Part shown: in pieces, positions 8,776 to 17,465 of the stretch
How positions within the stretch are numbered: position 1 is the stretch's first letter
Layout of the letters: each line of letters starts with the position of its first letter
Assembly (NCBI GenBank): GCA_030040315.1
Contig: JASHTY010000286.1
Location: 1 to 47,772, forward strand
Length of the DNA: 47,772 bases
From: Terriglobia bacterium
Lineage (GTDB): Bacteria > Acidobacteriota > Terriglobia > UBA7540
Direction of reading: 5' to 3'
Program-made: the position numbers and the translations under genes
Notes under the pieces: model-generated
Seen by the model: only the letters and a program-made list of their open reading frames with translations
The model's database searches: none
What the model was told of the DNA's origin: nothing

Positions 8776-8872
8776 TTGGTTTTTTACCAAAAATCTGCAC
8801 GTATGTCAACTATTTCCAGATGTGATCGTAGATTGCAATTGGAATTATAGGCAATCTTTGTTGGACTTACCT
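8776..8872 (-). promoter_or_regulatory. AT-rich control region upstream of the aminotransferase operon
   Basis: This segment is clearly AT-richer than its surroundings. It contains a possible minus-strand -35 TTGACA (8809-8804) with a poor -10 (TAAAAA) 17 bases on, and a minus-strand TATAAT (8849-8844). There are also two inverted repeats: TTGGT/ACCAA at 8776-8790, and GATTGC (8831-8836) with GCAATC (8851-8856). They could be operator half-sites, but no regulator gene is adjacent. The rest of 8711-9428 holds no gene apart from the tRNA fragment at 9111-9154. Confidence 0.35.
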
Positions 8873-9110
8873 ATAAATTCGTTGCTAATGCGTTTCCTAC
8901 ATTCTCGAGAGCTGTGCCGGTGATATCGCGGGGAATATTGAAAGCTGGTACTAATTTACTCGCGCCCAAGGGATTGCATACAAAAGGCCCGTGGCGGGCG
9001 ACCTCAGTAAAGCCAAGCGCTCCCCATTCCCGAGGAGGTCATACCGCCGGCAAAAGTTGCAAGTGCCTTTTTACCGGAAACATCAAATGCGAAAATTAGA
9101 GAAAGGCATA

Positions 9111-9154
9111 GTCGGGGCGCCCAGATTCGAACTGGGGATCTCTTTGGTCCCGAA
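9111..9154 (-). pseudogene. Truncated 3' half of tRNA-Pro(CGG), probable attachment-site footprint
   Basis: Aligned to the intact tRNA-Pro(CGG) at 25046-25122, this 44-base stretch differs by two substitutions (9128, 9139) and one extra T. It covers the acceptor 3' strand, T arm, variable loop, anticodon-stem 3' strand and the anticodon loop, then diverges completely. The CCA position reads CTA. Both copies have the same orientation. A 3' half ending at the anticodon loop is the classic identity block used by tyrosine integrases. Confidence 0.85.
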
Positions 9155-9428
9155 GCTAAGTAGTATAACGCATCTTATTGATTTTGCGGCACGCTTGGCA
9201 ACGCAATACGCTAGCAGAAATTTCACACTTGCGGTAACATCGGCACCGATACTTCCAATTGAATCCCAGGGTGTATTGCGACACATCCTGATGAAAGCTC
9301 TCCCACTTCGATTGGTTCAATATCTCGGTCAGGTCGCATTGGCTCGGTTCTCTGATACGAGGGGTTGGGCTGGGGGGTGGTATTCCCGCACTCGGGGCCC
9401 GTCTGCGGAGAGGACGGTCATAGATCGA

Positions 9429-10943
9429 ATGCGTGATCGGGGCGTTCAAATCGGACGACGAAAATTATTGAAACATACTGCGCGGGCCACCGGTGCCGCC
9501 ACTCTTTCGCGATTATTCAGAGGAAGCCATCTGGATGCCCGCCCGCCCGAGCCACCCAACATTCTGTTCGTTCTTGACGACCAGTTGCGTCAGGACGTTG
9601 GCAAGTTCGTTCCCATGCCGAATTGTGAGCGGCTGGGCCGGGAATGCATTACGTTTCGCCATGCCATCTCCACTACGCCGCTTTGCACTCCGTTTCGTGG
9701 CATGTTGATGACGGGGCGCTATCCGATGAACTCCGGGGTGCTGATCAACGGCGTCAACGTCAGCCCGGCGCATAACCCCGACTGCTTGGCCCAAGTTTTT
9801 TCGCGTGCCGGTTACGACACCGGATTCATTGGAAAGTGGCATCTCGCCAGCGGCGTCCGCACCGCAGCCGGGCTCTACCAGTTTCACCCGGCAGAGGCAG
9901 CCGCCTGGATGAAGCAGCATCCCAACAGCGAGTTTGTGCCTCCGGGCCCGGATCGCTTGGGCTTCAGCTTCTGGCAAGCCTACAACTTTCACATGGACTT
10001 TAACCACTATTGGTATTACGAAAACGAGCCGAAGAAGATTTACTCCCAGAAATACACGACGGACACCAACATCGACCAGGCCATCGATTTCATAGAAAAG
10101 CGCAAAAAACCAGACAAGCCGTTCCTGCTGGTGGTGGCGCCGCATCCGCCCCATCCCCCGTTCACACTCGAATCCCTGCCCTCAGGATATCTGGAGAAAA
10201 TCCCCCCCGCCACGGACCTCTTCCGCCCTCCCAACGTGCCCAGCACAAATAATCCTATGAAGCCGGAAGAGTGGCGTATTTACCTGGCGATGGCTAAGAA
10301 TTTTGACGACAACCTGGGGCGTTTGCTCGATTATTTGGATCGGTCCCCGGCAGGGGAGAACACACTGCTGGTATTAACGGCCGATCATGGCGAGATGGCC
10401 GGCAGTCACGGCGGAGAGGGTAAGATGGTGCCGTACGCCGAGTCGGTAAATATTCCCTTGAAGATGCGCTGGCCGGGGTACATTCCCGCCGGTGTAACCA
10501 GCGACGCTCTTTACACCCCCGTCGATCATTTGACGACCCTCTGTGGACTCGCTGGGGTCCAGCCTCCCCGCGAAGCCGACGGCCGCAACCTCAGTGAAGT
10601 CGTCTTGGGACTGGGAGAGTCTCGCCGCGACGCCGTCCTTATGGCCAACTATTCCTCCGAGCCGGCGTTTTTTCAGACGGGAACGACGTTCCCAGAATGG
10701 CGCGCCGTGCGGACGACTCGCTACACGTACGTGAAGTGGTTGGCGGGGCCGGAGGCACTGTTCGACAACGCTGAGGATCCTTACCAAATGCGCAATCTGA
10801 TAAAGGAAGATCGAGCCCTAGCAACGGTGACGGAATTCCGCCGTCGGCTGAAAGATTTACTGGCTTCCGCCAACGACCAGTTCCTCCCCGGCGACCGTTA
10901 CGGAGCTTGGTACGACGCCAATCGCAACCTGATCAAGAATTAG
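9429..10943 (+). CDS. Secreted family-S1 sulfatase
   Basis: 504 residues from ATG 9429; the frame is open further upstream but there runs through the tRNA fragment. The N terminus has a twin-arginine-like signal (GRRKLLKHTARATGAAT, from residue 9). The alkaline-phosphatase-like fold starts at PPNILFVLDDQ (Asp50/Asp51 as calcium ligands). The sulfatase signature is LCTPFRGMLMTGRYP, with Cys86 as the residue converted to formylglycine. FIGKWHLA and the late TADHGEMAGSHG metal motif are also present. Length is normal for bacterial S1 sulfatases. The enzyme would remove sulfate esters from a glycan or arylsulfate. No maturation enzyme is seen in the window. It is the first gene inside the tRNA-bounded segment and is followed by two GH67-like hydrolase genes. 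Confidence 0.92.
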   Translation: MRDRGVQIGRRKLLKHTARATGAATLSRLFRGSHLDARPPEPPNILFVLDDQLRQDVGKFVPMPNCERLGRECITFRHAISTTPLCTPFRGMLMTGRYPMNSGVLINGVNVSPAHNPDCLAQVFSRAGYDTGFIGKWHLASGVRTAAGLYQFHPAEAAAWMKQHPNSEFVPPGPDRLGFSFWQAYNFHMDFNHYWYYENEPKKIYSQKYTTDTNIDQAIDFIEKRKKPDKPFLLVVAPHPPHPPFTLESLPSGYLEKIPPATDLFRPPNVPSTNNPMKPEEWRIYLAMAKNFDDNLGRLLDYLDRSPAGENTLLVLTADHGEMAGSHGGEGKMVPYAESVNIPLKMRWPGYIPAGVTSDALYTPVDHLTTLCGLAGVQPPREADGRNLSEVVLGLGESRRDAVLMANYSSEPAFFQTGTTFPEWRAVRTTRYTYVKWLAGPEALFDNAEDPYQMRNLIKEDRALATVTEFRRRLKDLLASANDQFLPGDRYGAWYDANRNLIKN

Positions 10944-10970
10944 TGCAGTTTCCAGGAATTGATTGGACAA

Positions 10971-11020
10971 CGTAGCGCCGCCCCTCGAGGGCGGCACATG
11001 CCGGGGTCAAGCCCGGCGCT
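10971..11020 (+). repeat. Short palindromic repeat (copy A)
   Basis: A 50-base element begins CGTAGCGCCG and ends AGCCCGGCGCT, with inner inverted repeats (CGCCCCTCGAGGGCG). Its reverse complement matches the element at 14918-14973 inside the second GH67-like gene along its full length with scattered differences. Located between the sulfatase and the first GH67-like gene, it ends ten bases before that gene's GAAGGAG. Confidence 0.75.
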
Positions 11021-11042
11021 GCATTGATATGAAGGAGCCTTT

Positions 11043-13250
11043 GTGACCACGGCCATAAAACAACTCATTGCTGCTGGAGTGCTGCTTATTACGGTGCAAT
11101 CCGCCGGTTCAGCCGGAGCCATTCCGGGCCCGCGGCCCGAGAAGGGGCTAATCGAAGTGCGCAATGACAACTACCCGGTTGTCATCGCCCACGCGGTGGA
11201 GCGTCTGCGCGCCTATAGCCCGATTCCTTTGGACATGAGCTGCTCAACTGACCCGCGCGTGCACCCGGAACTGTACGCCTTAACTTTATTAGTAGGTGTT
11301 ACGGGAAATGATCCGGACCTTGAAGAAGCATGGGGCGGAAAGATGCCGGAGTCCGACGAAGCCTGGGCGCTGAAGACACTATCGAAGTCGCCGCTGACCA
11401 TTGCGGTGACGGGCAACCGGCCTCGGGCGGTGCTCTACGCTGCCTACCGTTTGGCTGACGAAATGAAGCTCGGGCGCAATCTCGCGGCGCTCGACGAAAC
11501 CCATGCGCCGCGAATTGGCGAGCGGGAAACCTGGCTGAACGCGACGGCGATCGGGGCGGTAGTACCACGAAACTCGCAGTTCATGTCCACCGTCAACGAA
11601 TTGCCACGCTACGGGCTGAATGGCGTCATGATGGTGCCCGGGGACCTCAGCCTGCCTCCCGCCACACCGGGCCACGAGAGCCTGCCTCTAGTTCTGGATC
11701 AGAACGCGACAATCCGCGTGGACGAAGCGCGCCGGCTTGAGTGGATGACCTTTCTCGACGCCATCAAGTCGTACGATATGAACGTAACCCTGACCGCCGA
11801 TCCCTTAATTCCTCCTGGCACTGAACCGGCGGCGGTCGAAGCCTTCCTCAAAACGGGGAAGATCCCGGCCCAGTATCTCGAAAAGTTGCGCGTCTTCTAT
11901 GGCGAGTTCACCAACAAGCTGTTGAATGCTTTGCCGCAGATTGACGCCATTGCGCTTACCCCGGGAGTGGAAGGCGCAATGTACAACCAGGAGGCGAGTT
12001 TTCCCGGCGTGCGGCTGTTTTTGGACGGCCAGGACCTGCACGCGTGTAGCGCCGTAATGTCTGTGTATTTCGACGTGGTCACCCGAATTGCCAAGGCGCG
12101 CGGCAAGCGGGTGGTATTTTGGATTCACTCCTATGGCACGACTTCAGACGGACTGCGCGCCATGTGGAACCTCGCGGCCCAATACCCCGGCGTGGTGCGA
12201 ATGGGCGAGGACTACTGGCCGAATGAGCTCTGGCCGAATGGCGGCACGAGGCTGAAAATCATGGCCTATCTGCCGCCGGACGTGCGCGCCCACTTCGACG
12301 ACGCCGCTCCGCTCGGTGCACTCGCCGTGACCGATGCCGAATGCGACGGGGATGGGGCTATGCCTAACGCCTATGCCGATCAGTACGTCTATTCGGCGGC
12401 GGAGTTGATGAAACACAAAGCGGTTTGGGTCTCCTTCCGGTTAGATCAATGGGATTGGACCGCGTGGGGCACGTTATGGAATGTCTCCGGAATCGAGATT
12501 GAGCAGTTTGCGAACGCCGTATGGACGAACGCCCGGACTCCTCAGCAGGTTTGGGACGAGTGGATCGAGCGCCGCTGGGGCAAATCGGCCTCTCCCTTCG
12601 TCTCCGCTGCCCTGGCCAAGTCCGGCGAGATTATTCACGATGGTTTTCTGGTTGACGGTATCAATATGTTTCATCACAGCACCATTGGTCCCCGGCGCTG
12701 GACTCCCAGCGACCCATATTCCTACGAATCCGATATCTTCCACATGTTCGCCCGGCCGGGGCAACTGATCTACACGAAAGGTCCTGAAGCTTCGCGATTG
12801 AGCTATGAGCAGTGGCCCGCTCAATTGCATGCGAAGACCGTTTCCATTGAGGATTTTCGCCAGCAACAGGCTCGAGCCACCCACGCCGTGGACCAAGCAC
12901 TCGCTGAGCTGGACAAGGCTTCGCCATTCTTGAGCCGCCCGGATGATGATTACCTGCACAGCATCTTCACCAACGCCGGCCAGGTGATTCGCGTGTTCTC
13001 AGCGCTGGCCGAAATGGCCTACGCCGTCCATTTACTGCGCGACAACTATGCGGGTGTGTCCGATCCCCAGACGCTCTTTGAAAAAGACGTGGCAGCCGTG
13101 GAGCAACTCGCCGGTGATCCCGCTATCGAAGCCCTCAGCTTCCCATTCGCCTTCCAATTCGGGCGCGAGGAAAAGCCATCCGACGACAGCATGAAACGCA
13201 ACCTGCTGCAGATCGTCGCCTTGTACCGCAACTATGCAAGAACGCATTAA
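11043..13250 (+). CDS. Secreted GH67-like (alpha-glucuronidase-related) protein, copy 1
   Basis: 735 residues from GTG 11043, preceded by GAAGGAG (11031-11037) at a spacing of five bases. Signal peptide at about 1-25. An N-terminal accessory domain resembling those before GH67/GH20 barrels ends with TGNRPRAVLYAAYRLADEM. A probable TIM barrel follows (RYGLNGVMMVPG, DAIALTPGVEGAMY, KRVVFWIHSYGTTSDG, RMGEDYWPNE). The helical C-terminal part has FANAVWTNARTPQQVWDEWIERRWG and NMFHHSTIGPRRWTP, recalling the DEWI and HHYGPGPW regions of alpha-glucuronidases. The similarity is distant, the catalytic residues cannot be assigned with confidence, and this may be an undescribed glycosidase family. A close paralog lies at 14848-17103. 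The gene is convergent with the broken C45 gene, whose stop is 15 bases away. Confidence 0.7.
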   Translation: MTTAIKQLIAAGVLLITVQSAGSAGAIPGPRPEKGLIEVRNDNYPVVIAHAVERLRAYSPIPLDMSCSTDPRVHPELYALTLLVGVTGNDPDLEEAWGGKMPESDEAWALKTLSKSPLTIAVTGNRPRAVLYAAYRLADEMKLGRNLAALDETHAPRIGERETWLNATAIGAVVPRNSQFMSTVNELPRYGLNGVMMVPGDLSLPPATPGHESLPLVLDQNATIRVDEARRLEWMTFLDAIKSYDMNVTLTADPLIPPGTEPAAVEAFLKTGKIPAQYLEKLRVFYGEFTNKLLNALPQIDAIALTPGVEGAMYNQEASFPGVRLFLDGQDLHACSAVMSVYFDVVTRIAKARGKRVVFWIHSYGTTSDGLRAMWNLAAQYPGVVRMGEDYWPNELWPNGGTRLKIMAYLPPDVRAHFDDAAPLGALAVTDAECDGDGAMPNAYADQYVYSAAELMKHKAVWVSFRLDQWDWTAWGTLWNVSGIEIEQFANAVWTNARTPQQVWDEWIERRWGKSASPFVSAALAKSGEIIHDGFLVDGINMFHHSTIGPRRWTPSDPYSYESDIFHMFARPGQLIYTKGPEASRLSYEQWPAQLHAKTVSIEDFRQQQARATHAVDQALAELDKASPFLSRPDDDYLHSIFTNAGQVIRVFSALAEMAYAVHLLRDNYAGVSDPQTLFEKDVAAVEQLAGDPAIEALSFPFAFQFGREEKPSDDSMKRNLLQIVALYRNYARTH

Positions 13251-13265
13251 CCCATCAAAGTGATG

Positions 13266-14388
13266 CTACCTGTGACGGTGAGGCTTGGTGCTCTGCCCAG
13301 ACTCTTCCAAAGAAAATTTCTTGTAGTCGTTCGTGCACGCAACTCCATCCGTTACGTACATCGTGCGGGCATTCGAAGAGATCAAAATTGAACTGCTCGT
13401 TTGCAATCGGATAGTCTCGGGCTCTTCAAGGTCGACATGAGCACAAATCGAATGTGGAAACGCGAAGTGGTCGGACATTTGGTCTTTGATGTTTTCAGTA
13501 TCGAGCGGCTGCGCCCGTCGGAACAGCCGCGCCATGCCCACGTTCCTGTACAGCGCGTTTGGCCAGAATCGTGCCCCCTCGGACTCTAATTCCAGTTGGC
13601 AGAAGTGTTTGGAGTGGGTCGGAATCCCACCCTCGGGGTACAGGAACGCTTCACGGTCCGGTGCCCCCTCGATGTCGATCGCTTCGCCGTCGGCGTGACC
13701 GATCAGGAAGTTCATGGAGGCGACGCGCTGGGTTCCGGTAATCGCCAGAATCGCTTCGTGCATGTTGCGAGCGTTCAAGATATCCCGCACTCGCATCCGA
13801 AAGGGCTTCTTATAAGCGTTTCGGCCGTCTTGCGCGGAAAGTAGTGCATTGATGACCACACCCAGCCCCTCCTGGTTTGCCACTGCATGCCGCCCACAGT
13901 CCCGGTTTTCCCCAGGCAGATGAAATCCGTCTCGTCCTTGCGATGAGCGCGCAGGCGACCATCACCTTGATGTCGGCCCAGTCCCAATTCTGGCCGATGA
14001 AGGTTTCGTGGTTCTTCGTGCATTTCGGCATGACGGCGAAAGATGTGCATCCGTCCACTCCGGCGCGGCGGCCAGCGGCGGCTGTTGCCTGCTTCACTTA
14101 TTCGAAGTAGAGCACGTAACGGACATTGAGCTTGGTGATTTCGCGTAGCGGAAATCGGAAACTTTCGGAAACGCCTTTCAGCTCGGTTGCCAATCCGGGG
14201 TCCAGCCGCTCCAAATATGGGATCCATTTCTCAGATTCGGACAGGATCGCTTCTGGCATACCGCCAATGGCGGCAAAGCGCCGGAAATTGGTATCAAGAT
14301 TCTGCTCGATATCGGAGCGCTGGACTTCACCATGCACCCTCCCACCCTCGCAGGGATTATCACCCACAAGGTAAATGATCGGAATCAT
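13266..14388 (-). pseudogene. Broken C45 (acyl-CoA:6-APA acyltransferase-like) peptidase gene
   Basis: Pieces of one C45-type Ntn-hydrolase are spread over different frames. The N-terminal part (about 14388-14101) reads LVGDNPCEGGRVHGE and ends LNVRYVLYFE before a TAA at 14100-14098. In the same frame, directly after this stop, comes the part with the catalytic cysteine (DGCTSFAV, then IGQNWDW). The reading then shifts near 14000 (DETDFICLGKTGTVGG) and again near 13885 (ANQEGLGVVINALL), continuing to the stop at 13266. One nonsense change and two frameshifts make this a pseudogene unless the assembly is poor here. It lies between the two GH67-like paralogs, on the opposite strand. Active relatives cleave amide bonds after self-processing at the cysteine. 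Confidence 0.85.
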
Positions 14389-14570
14389 GCAACATCTTTT
14401 CCTCAAACTATACAGAGCGTCATGCCTCCTCGCGCTTTCCGCTGTCGATCGGAGATCGACGCTACAACTTATGCCGCTCGGTATAGTAATCACCTTGGCG
14501 AGAAAAAGTGCTACCGAATGCAGCAGTCCTGAAGTATACCAAACGCGAGGGCAGAGGGTACCTTAGCGGT

Positions 14571-14624
14571 GGCGCAGGCACTCCTGCCTGCGCCGACCCC
14601 GGCACAGCCAGGAGTGGCTGATCC
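14571..14624 (+). repeat. Twin-hairpin repeat
   Basis: A perfect 10-bp stem GGCGCAGGCA/TGCCTGCGCC (14571-14580, 14585-14594) with loop CTCC is followed by a 6-bp stem CAGCCA/TGGCTG (14605-14610, 14615-14620) with loop GGAG. The two loops are complementary. It lies in the 459-base gap between the broken C45 gene and the second GH67-like gene. The rest of that gap shows no gene. Confidence 0.7.
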
Positions 14625-14847
14625 ACCGGCGTGCCGGTTCAATGGTTTACATTGTGGATAACAGGCCGAAACTCGATCTTTTCACGCGTTCCGGGTACTG
14701 TTTCAGTGGGACTAGCAAGTAGCGCAGACCTGATCTTGAGGTCCGCGGTTCGTGCGGAATGCGCCAAGGAAAAGCCAAGGACCTTGGAAAACGGGCTCGC
14801 GCTCCTCCTCAGCGCTGAGAATCATAAGATGAAAGGAAATCATTATA

Positions 14848-17103
14848 ATGAATGCAAATCGACTCATCGCAATTGGAATGCTCGTTGTTACGGGGTTGTT
14901 CCTGCCGGTAGTGGGAGACGTCGCGCCGGGCTTGAGCCCGGCGCGTGCAGCCCTCAAAGTCGGCGCTACGTCGTCCACCCGACCTGCGAAGGGACTGATC
15001 GAGATGCGTAATGACGACTACCCTGTCGTGTTGACCCACGCGGTGGAGCGCCTGCGCGCCAATAGTCCGATTCCACTGGATTTAAGCTGCTCGCCTGACC
15101 CGCACGTGAACCCCGAACTTTACGAATTCACCATCGTGCTGGGAGTGACGGGAAATGATCCGGACCTCGAAAAGGCCTGGAACGGCAATATACCCGATTC
15201 GCAGGACGCCTGGGCGCTCAAGACACTGTCAAAGTCTCCCCTCACGATTGCCTTGACTGGCAAGCGTCCGCGCGGGGTCTTGTACGCGGCGTATCGGCTG
15301 GCCGACGACATGAAACTGGGGCGCGACCTCGGCGCACTGAACGAGACGCATGTGCCGCTGGTGGGGGAAAGGGAAGCCTGGGTAACCTCTACCGCGTCGG
15401 TGGGCGGCGCCGGTTTGGCCTCGCGATATTCGCAGTACACGTCGACCCTCAATGAGTTACCGCGCTACGGGCTCAATGGCGTCATGATCGTGCCGGGGCA
15501 TCTCAGTCCCCCGCCACCTGAACCTGGCCACGAGACCCTGCCCCTATTCGCGGACAAGGACGGAAAATTCCGTGTGGACGAATCTAGGCGGCTCGAGTGG
15601 ATGAGCCTCCTCGACGCCATTAAATCGTACGATATGAACGTCACTCTCACAGCAGATCCCCTCACCCCTCCGGGCTACTCGCCGTCCCAAGTTGAGTCGT
15701 TTGTCAAAACGGGTGTAATCCCTCCCCTGTATCTCCGGGAGGTGCGGACATTCTACAGCGACTTCATCAATAAACTGCTGGACGCGTTGCCGCAGGTGGA
15801 CGCGATTTCACTCACGCCAGGAGTGGAAGGCGCCATGTATCGCCAAAGTGGCGCGATCCACACAGTGCGGCTGTATCTTGCAGGCCAGGACATGCGGGCT
15901 TGCAATAGGATCATGGGCACCTATTTGGATGTGGTCACGAGGATCGCCAAGGTCCGCGGCAAGCGGGTGGTGTTTTGGATCCACTCTTACGGTACCACCT
16001 CCGACGGTCTGCGCGCCATGTGGGAACTGCCGGCCCAATACCCAGGAGTCATTCGGATGGGAGAAGACTACTGGCCCAATGAGATCTGGGCCGTCGGCGG
16101 CACTCGCGTGCCCATCATGGCCTATCTGCCGCCGGACGTCCGCGCACATGTTGAGAAAGGCGCTCCGCTGGGCGCACTCGCCATCACCGATGCCGAATTC
16201 TATGGGGGTGGGGCGCTGCCCGATGCCTTCGCCGACCCCTACGTATATTCCGCGCAGGAACTGATCAAGCGGCAATGCTCCTGGATGACCTTCCGCTTAA
16301 ATTGCTCGGACATGACTCCCTGGGGCACCCTGTGGAGCGTGGCCGAGATCCAGATCCTGCAGTTTGCCAACGCGATCTGGACGCCCGCTTTATCTCCCCA
16401 GCAGATTTGGGACGAATGGGTGGAACGTCGTTACGGTAATGCCGCCACACCCTTCGTTTCGGCGGCGCTGGCGACGTCAGGCGCCATTATTCACGATGGA
16501 TTTTCCATTGAGGGCATCGGCTTGTTTCATCACAGCATGATTGGTCCCACGCGTTGGACCCCGAGCCAAGCGTACTCCTACGAATCCAGTAGCTTTCATA
16601 TGTTTGGCCGGCCGGGTACCCTGATTTATGACAAAGGTCCCAATGGCTCGCGATTCAGTTATGAGCAGTGGCCCGCCCAGGTGGATGCCAAAGCCATTTC
16701 CATCCAGGAATTCCGGCAGCAACAGGCCCGGGCAAGACAGGAGGTCGAAAAGTCATTAGCCGATTTGGACGAGGCCAGTCCGTTCCTGAGCCGCCCGGAC
16801 GATTTTTACCTCCACAGCATCTTCAGCAACGCCAGGCAGGCAATCCGGGTGTTTTCGGCACTAGGCGAAATGGCCTATGCGGCCAACCTACTGACGGACA
16901 ACTACGCGCACGAGGCCGACCCTAACGCACTTTTTGAGAAGACAGCGGCCGACGTCGAGCGGCTCGCGAACGACCCGGCGATCAGAGCGCTGAGTTACGC
17001 GCACGCTCAGGTTCACGCCGGAAAGGACCTTTCCGAAGACGATATGAAGGCATCCCTGCTGCGGATTGTCGCGCTGTATCGCGAGTATGCAACCCATCAC
17101 TGA
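14848..17103 (+). CDS. Secreted GH67-like (alpha-glucuronidase-related) protein, copy 2
   Basis: 751 residues from ATG 14848, with GAAAGGA at 14831-14837. It is a tandem paralog of 11043-13250: the two align almost without gaps from GLIE(V/M)RND to the C terminus, sharing ELPRYGLNGVM(M/I)VPG, KSYDMNVTLTADPL, GKRVVFWIHSYGTTSDGLRAMW, RMGEDYWPNE and FEKD/T...LALYR-type ends. The main difference is at the N terminus, where residues 24-42 (DVAPGLSPARAALKVGATS) are the in-frame translation of a palindromic repeat, making the region between signal peptide and domain 14 residues longer than in copy 1. Predicted location is periplasmic or extracellular. Its role is presumably the same as copy 1, perhaps with a shifted substrate range. 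The TonB receptor gene follows after 362 bases. Confidence 0.7.
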   Translation: MNANRLIAIGMLVVTGLFLPVVGDVAPGLSPARAALKVGATSSTRPAKGLIEMRNDDYPVVLTHAVERLRANSPIPLDLSCSPDPHVNPELYEFTIVLGVTGNDPDLEKAWNGNIPDSQDAWALKTLSKSPLTIALTGKRPRGVLYAAYRLADDMKLGRDLGALNETHVPLVGEREAWVTSTASVGGAGLASRYSQYTSTLNELPRYGLNGVMIVPGHLSPPPPEPGHETLPLFADKDGKFRVDESRRLEWMSLLDAIKSYDMNVTLTADPLTPPGYSPSQVESFVKTGVIPPLYLREVRTFYSDFINKLLDALPQVDAISLTPGVEGAMYRQSGAIHTVRLYLAGQDMRACNRIMGTYLDVVTRIAKVRGKRVVFWIHSYGTTSDGLRAMWELPAQYPGVIRMGEDYWPNEIWAVGGTRVPIMAYLPPDVRAHVEKGAPLGALAITDAEFYGGGALPDAFADPYVYSAQELIKRQCSWMTFRLNCSDMTPWGTLWSVAEIQILQFANAIWTPALSPQQIWDEWVERRYGNAATPFVSAALATSGAIIHDGFSIEGIGLFHHSMIGPTRWTPSQAYSYESSSFHMFGRPGTLIYDKGPNGSRFSYEQWPAQVDAKAISIQEFRQQQARARQEVEKSLADLDEASPFLSRPDDFYLHSIFSNARQAIRVFSALGEMAYAANLLTDNYAHEADPNALFEKTAADVERLANDPAIRALSYAHAQVHAGKDLSEDDMKASLLRIVALYREYATHH
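14918..14973 (-). repeat. Short palindromic repeat (copy B) embedded in a coding sequence
   Basis: On the minus strand this reads CGTAGCGCCG...AAGCCCGGCGCGACGT, matching copy A at 10971-11020. Its ends form an imperfect terminal inverted repeat (ACGTCGCGCC against GGCGCTACGT), and ACGTCG occurs at both borders (14918-14923, 14968-14973). It is open in the reading frame of the GH67-like gene and encodes VAPGLSPARAALKVGAT. Confidence 0.75.
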
Positions 17104-17341
17104 GCCACACCGGAAAATTGGCCCGTAAAGACAAAGAAATAGACGCGCTACAATACGCCCCATGGTTCTACTCCTCTGTCTCGAAGAGTGACGGTGAAGG
17201 GCCGCGCCGTGGTTCCGCCAGCGGAGCTGTCCACCGTGTGGGGGGGTGACACCGATTTCCCTCTCACATTCCCAAGGTCAGAAACGCGGTCGTTACCGAA
17301 ACGCGCAGCAATTGACCGAAGACAGAAAGTCAGAAATGCAC

Positions 17342-17370
17342 TTGACAATCAGCGCACGGGCGTGATATCT
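17342..17370 (+). promoter_or_regulatory. Candidate promoter of the TonB receptor gene
   Basis: A consensus -35 TTGACA (17342-17347) is followed after 17 bases by ATATCT (17365-17370), preceded by TG. It lies 95 bases upstream of the receptor start. The remainder of the 362-base gap 17104-17465 shows nothing else recognisable. Confidence 0.45.
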
Positions 17371-17465
17371 ACGCTGCGAATTGGGCTTCCTATCACTTCT
17401 TGAAGACTGTCAAGTTTGGGGCGTAGTGCTCGGGTCACTCGGAAACAATTTGAAAGGAGACCATT

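Noticed and set aside
8991-9428. N-terminal extension of the sulfatase frame
   Set aside because: The extension runs through the tRNA-Pro fragment and has no signal-like sequence, while ATG 9429 gives a proper twin-arginine-type N terminus.
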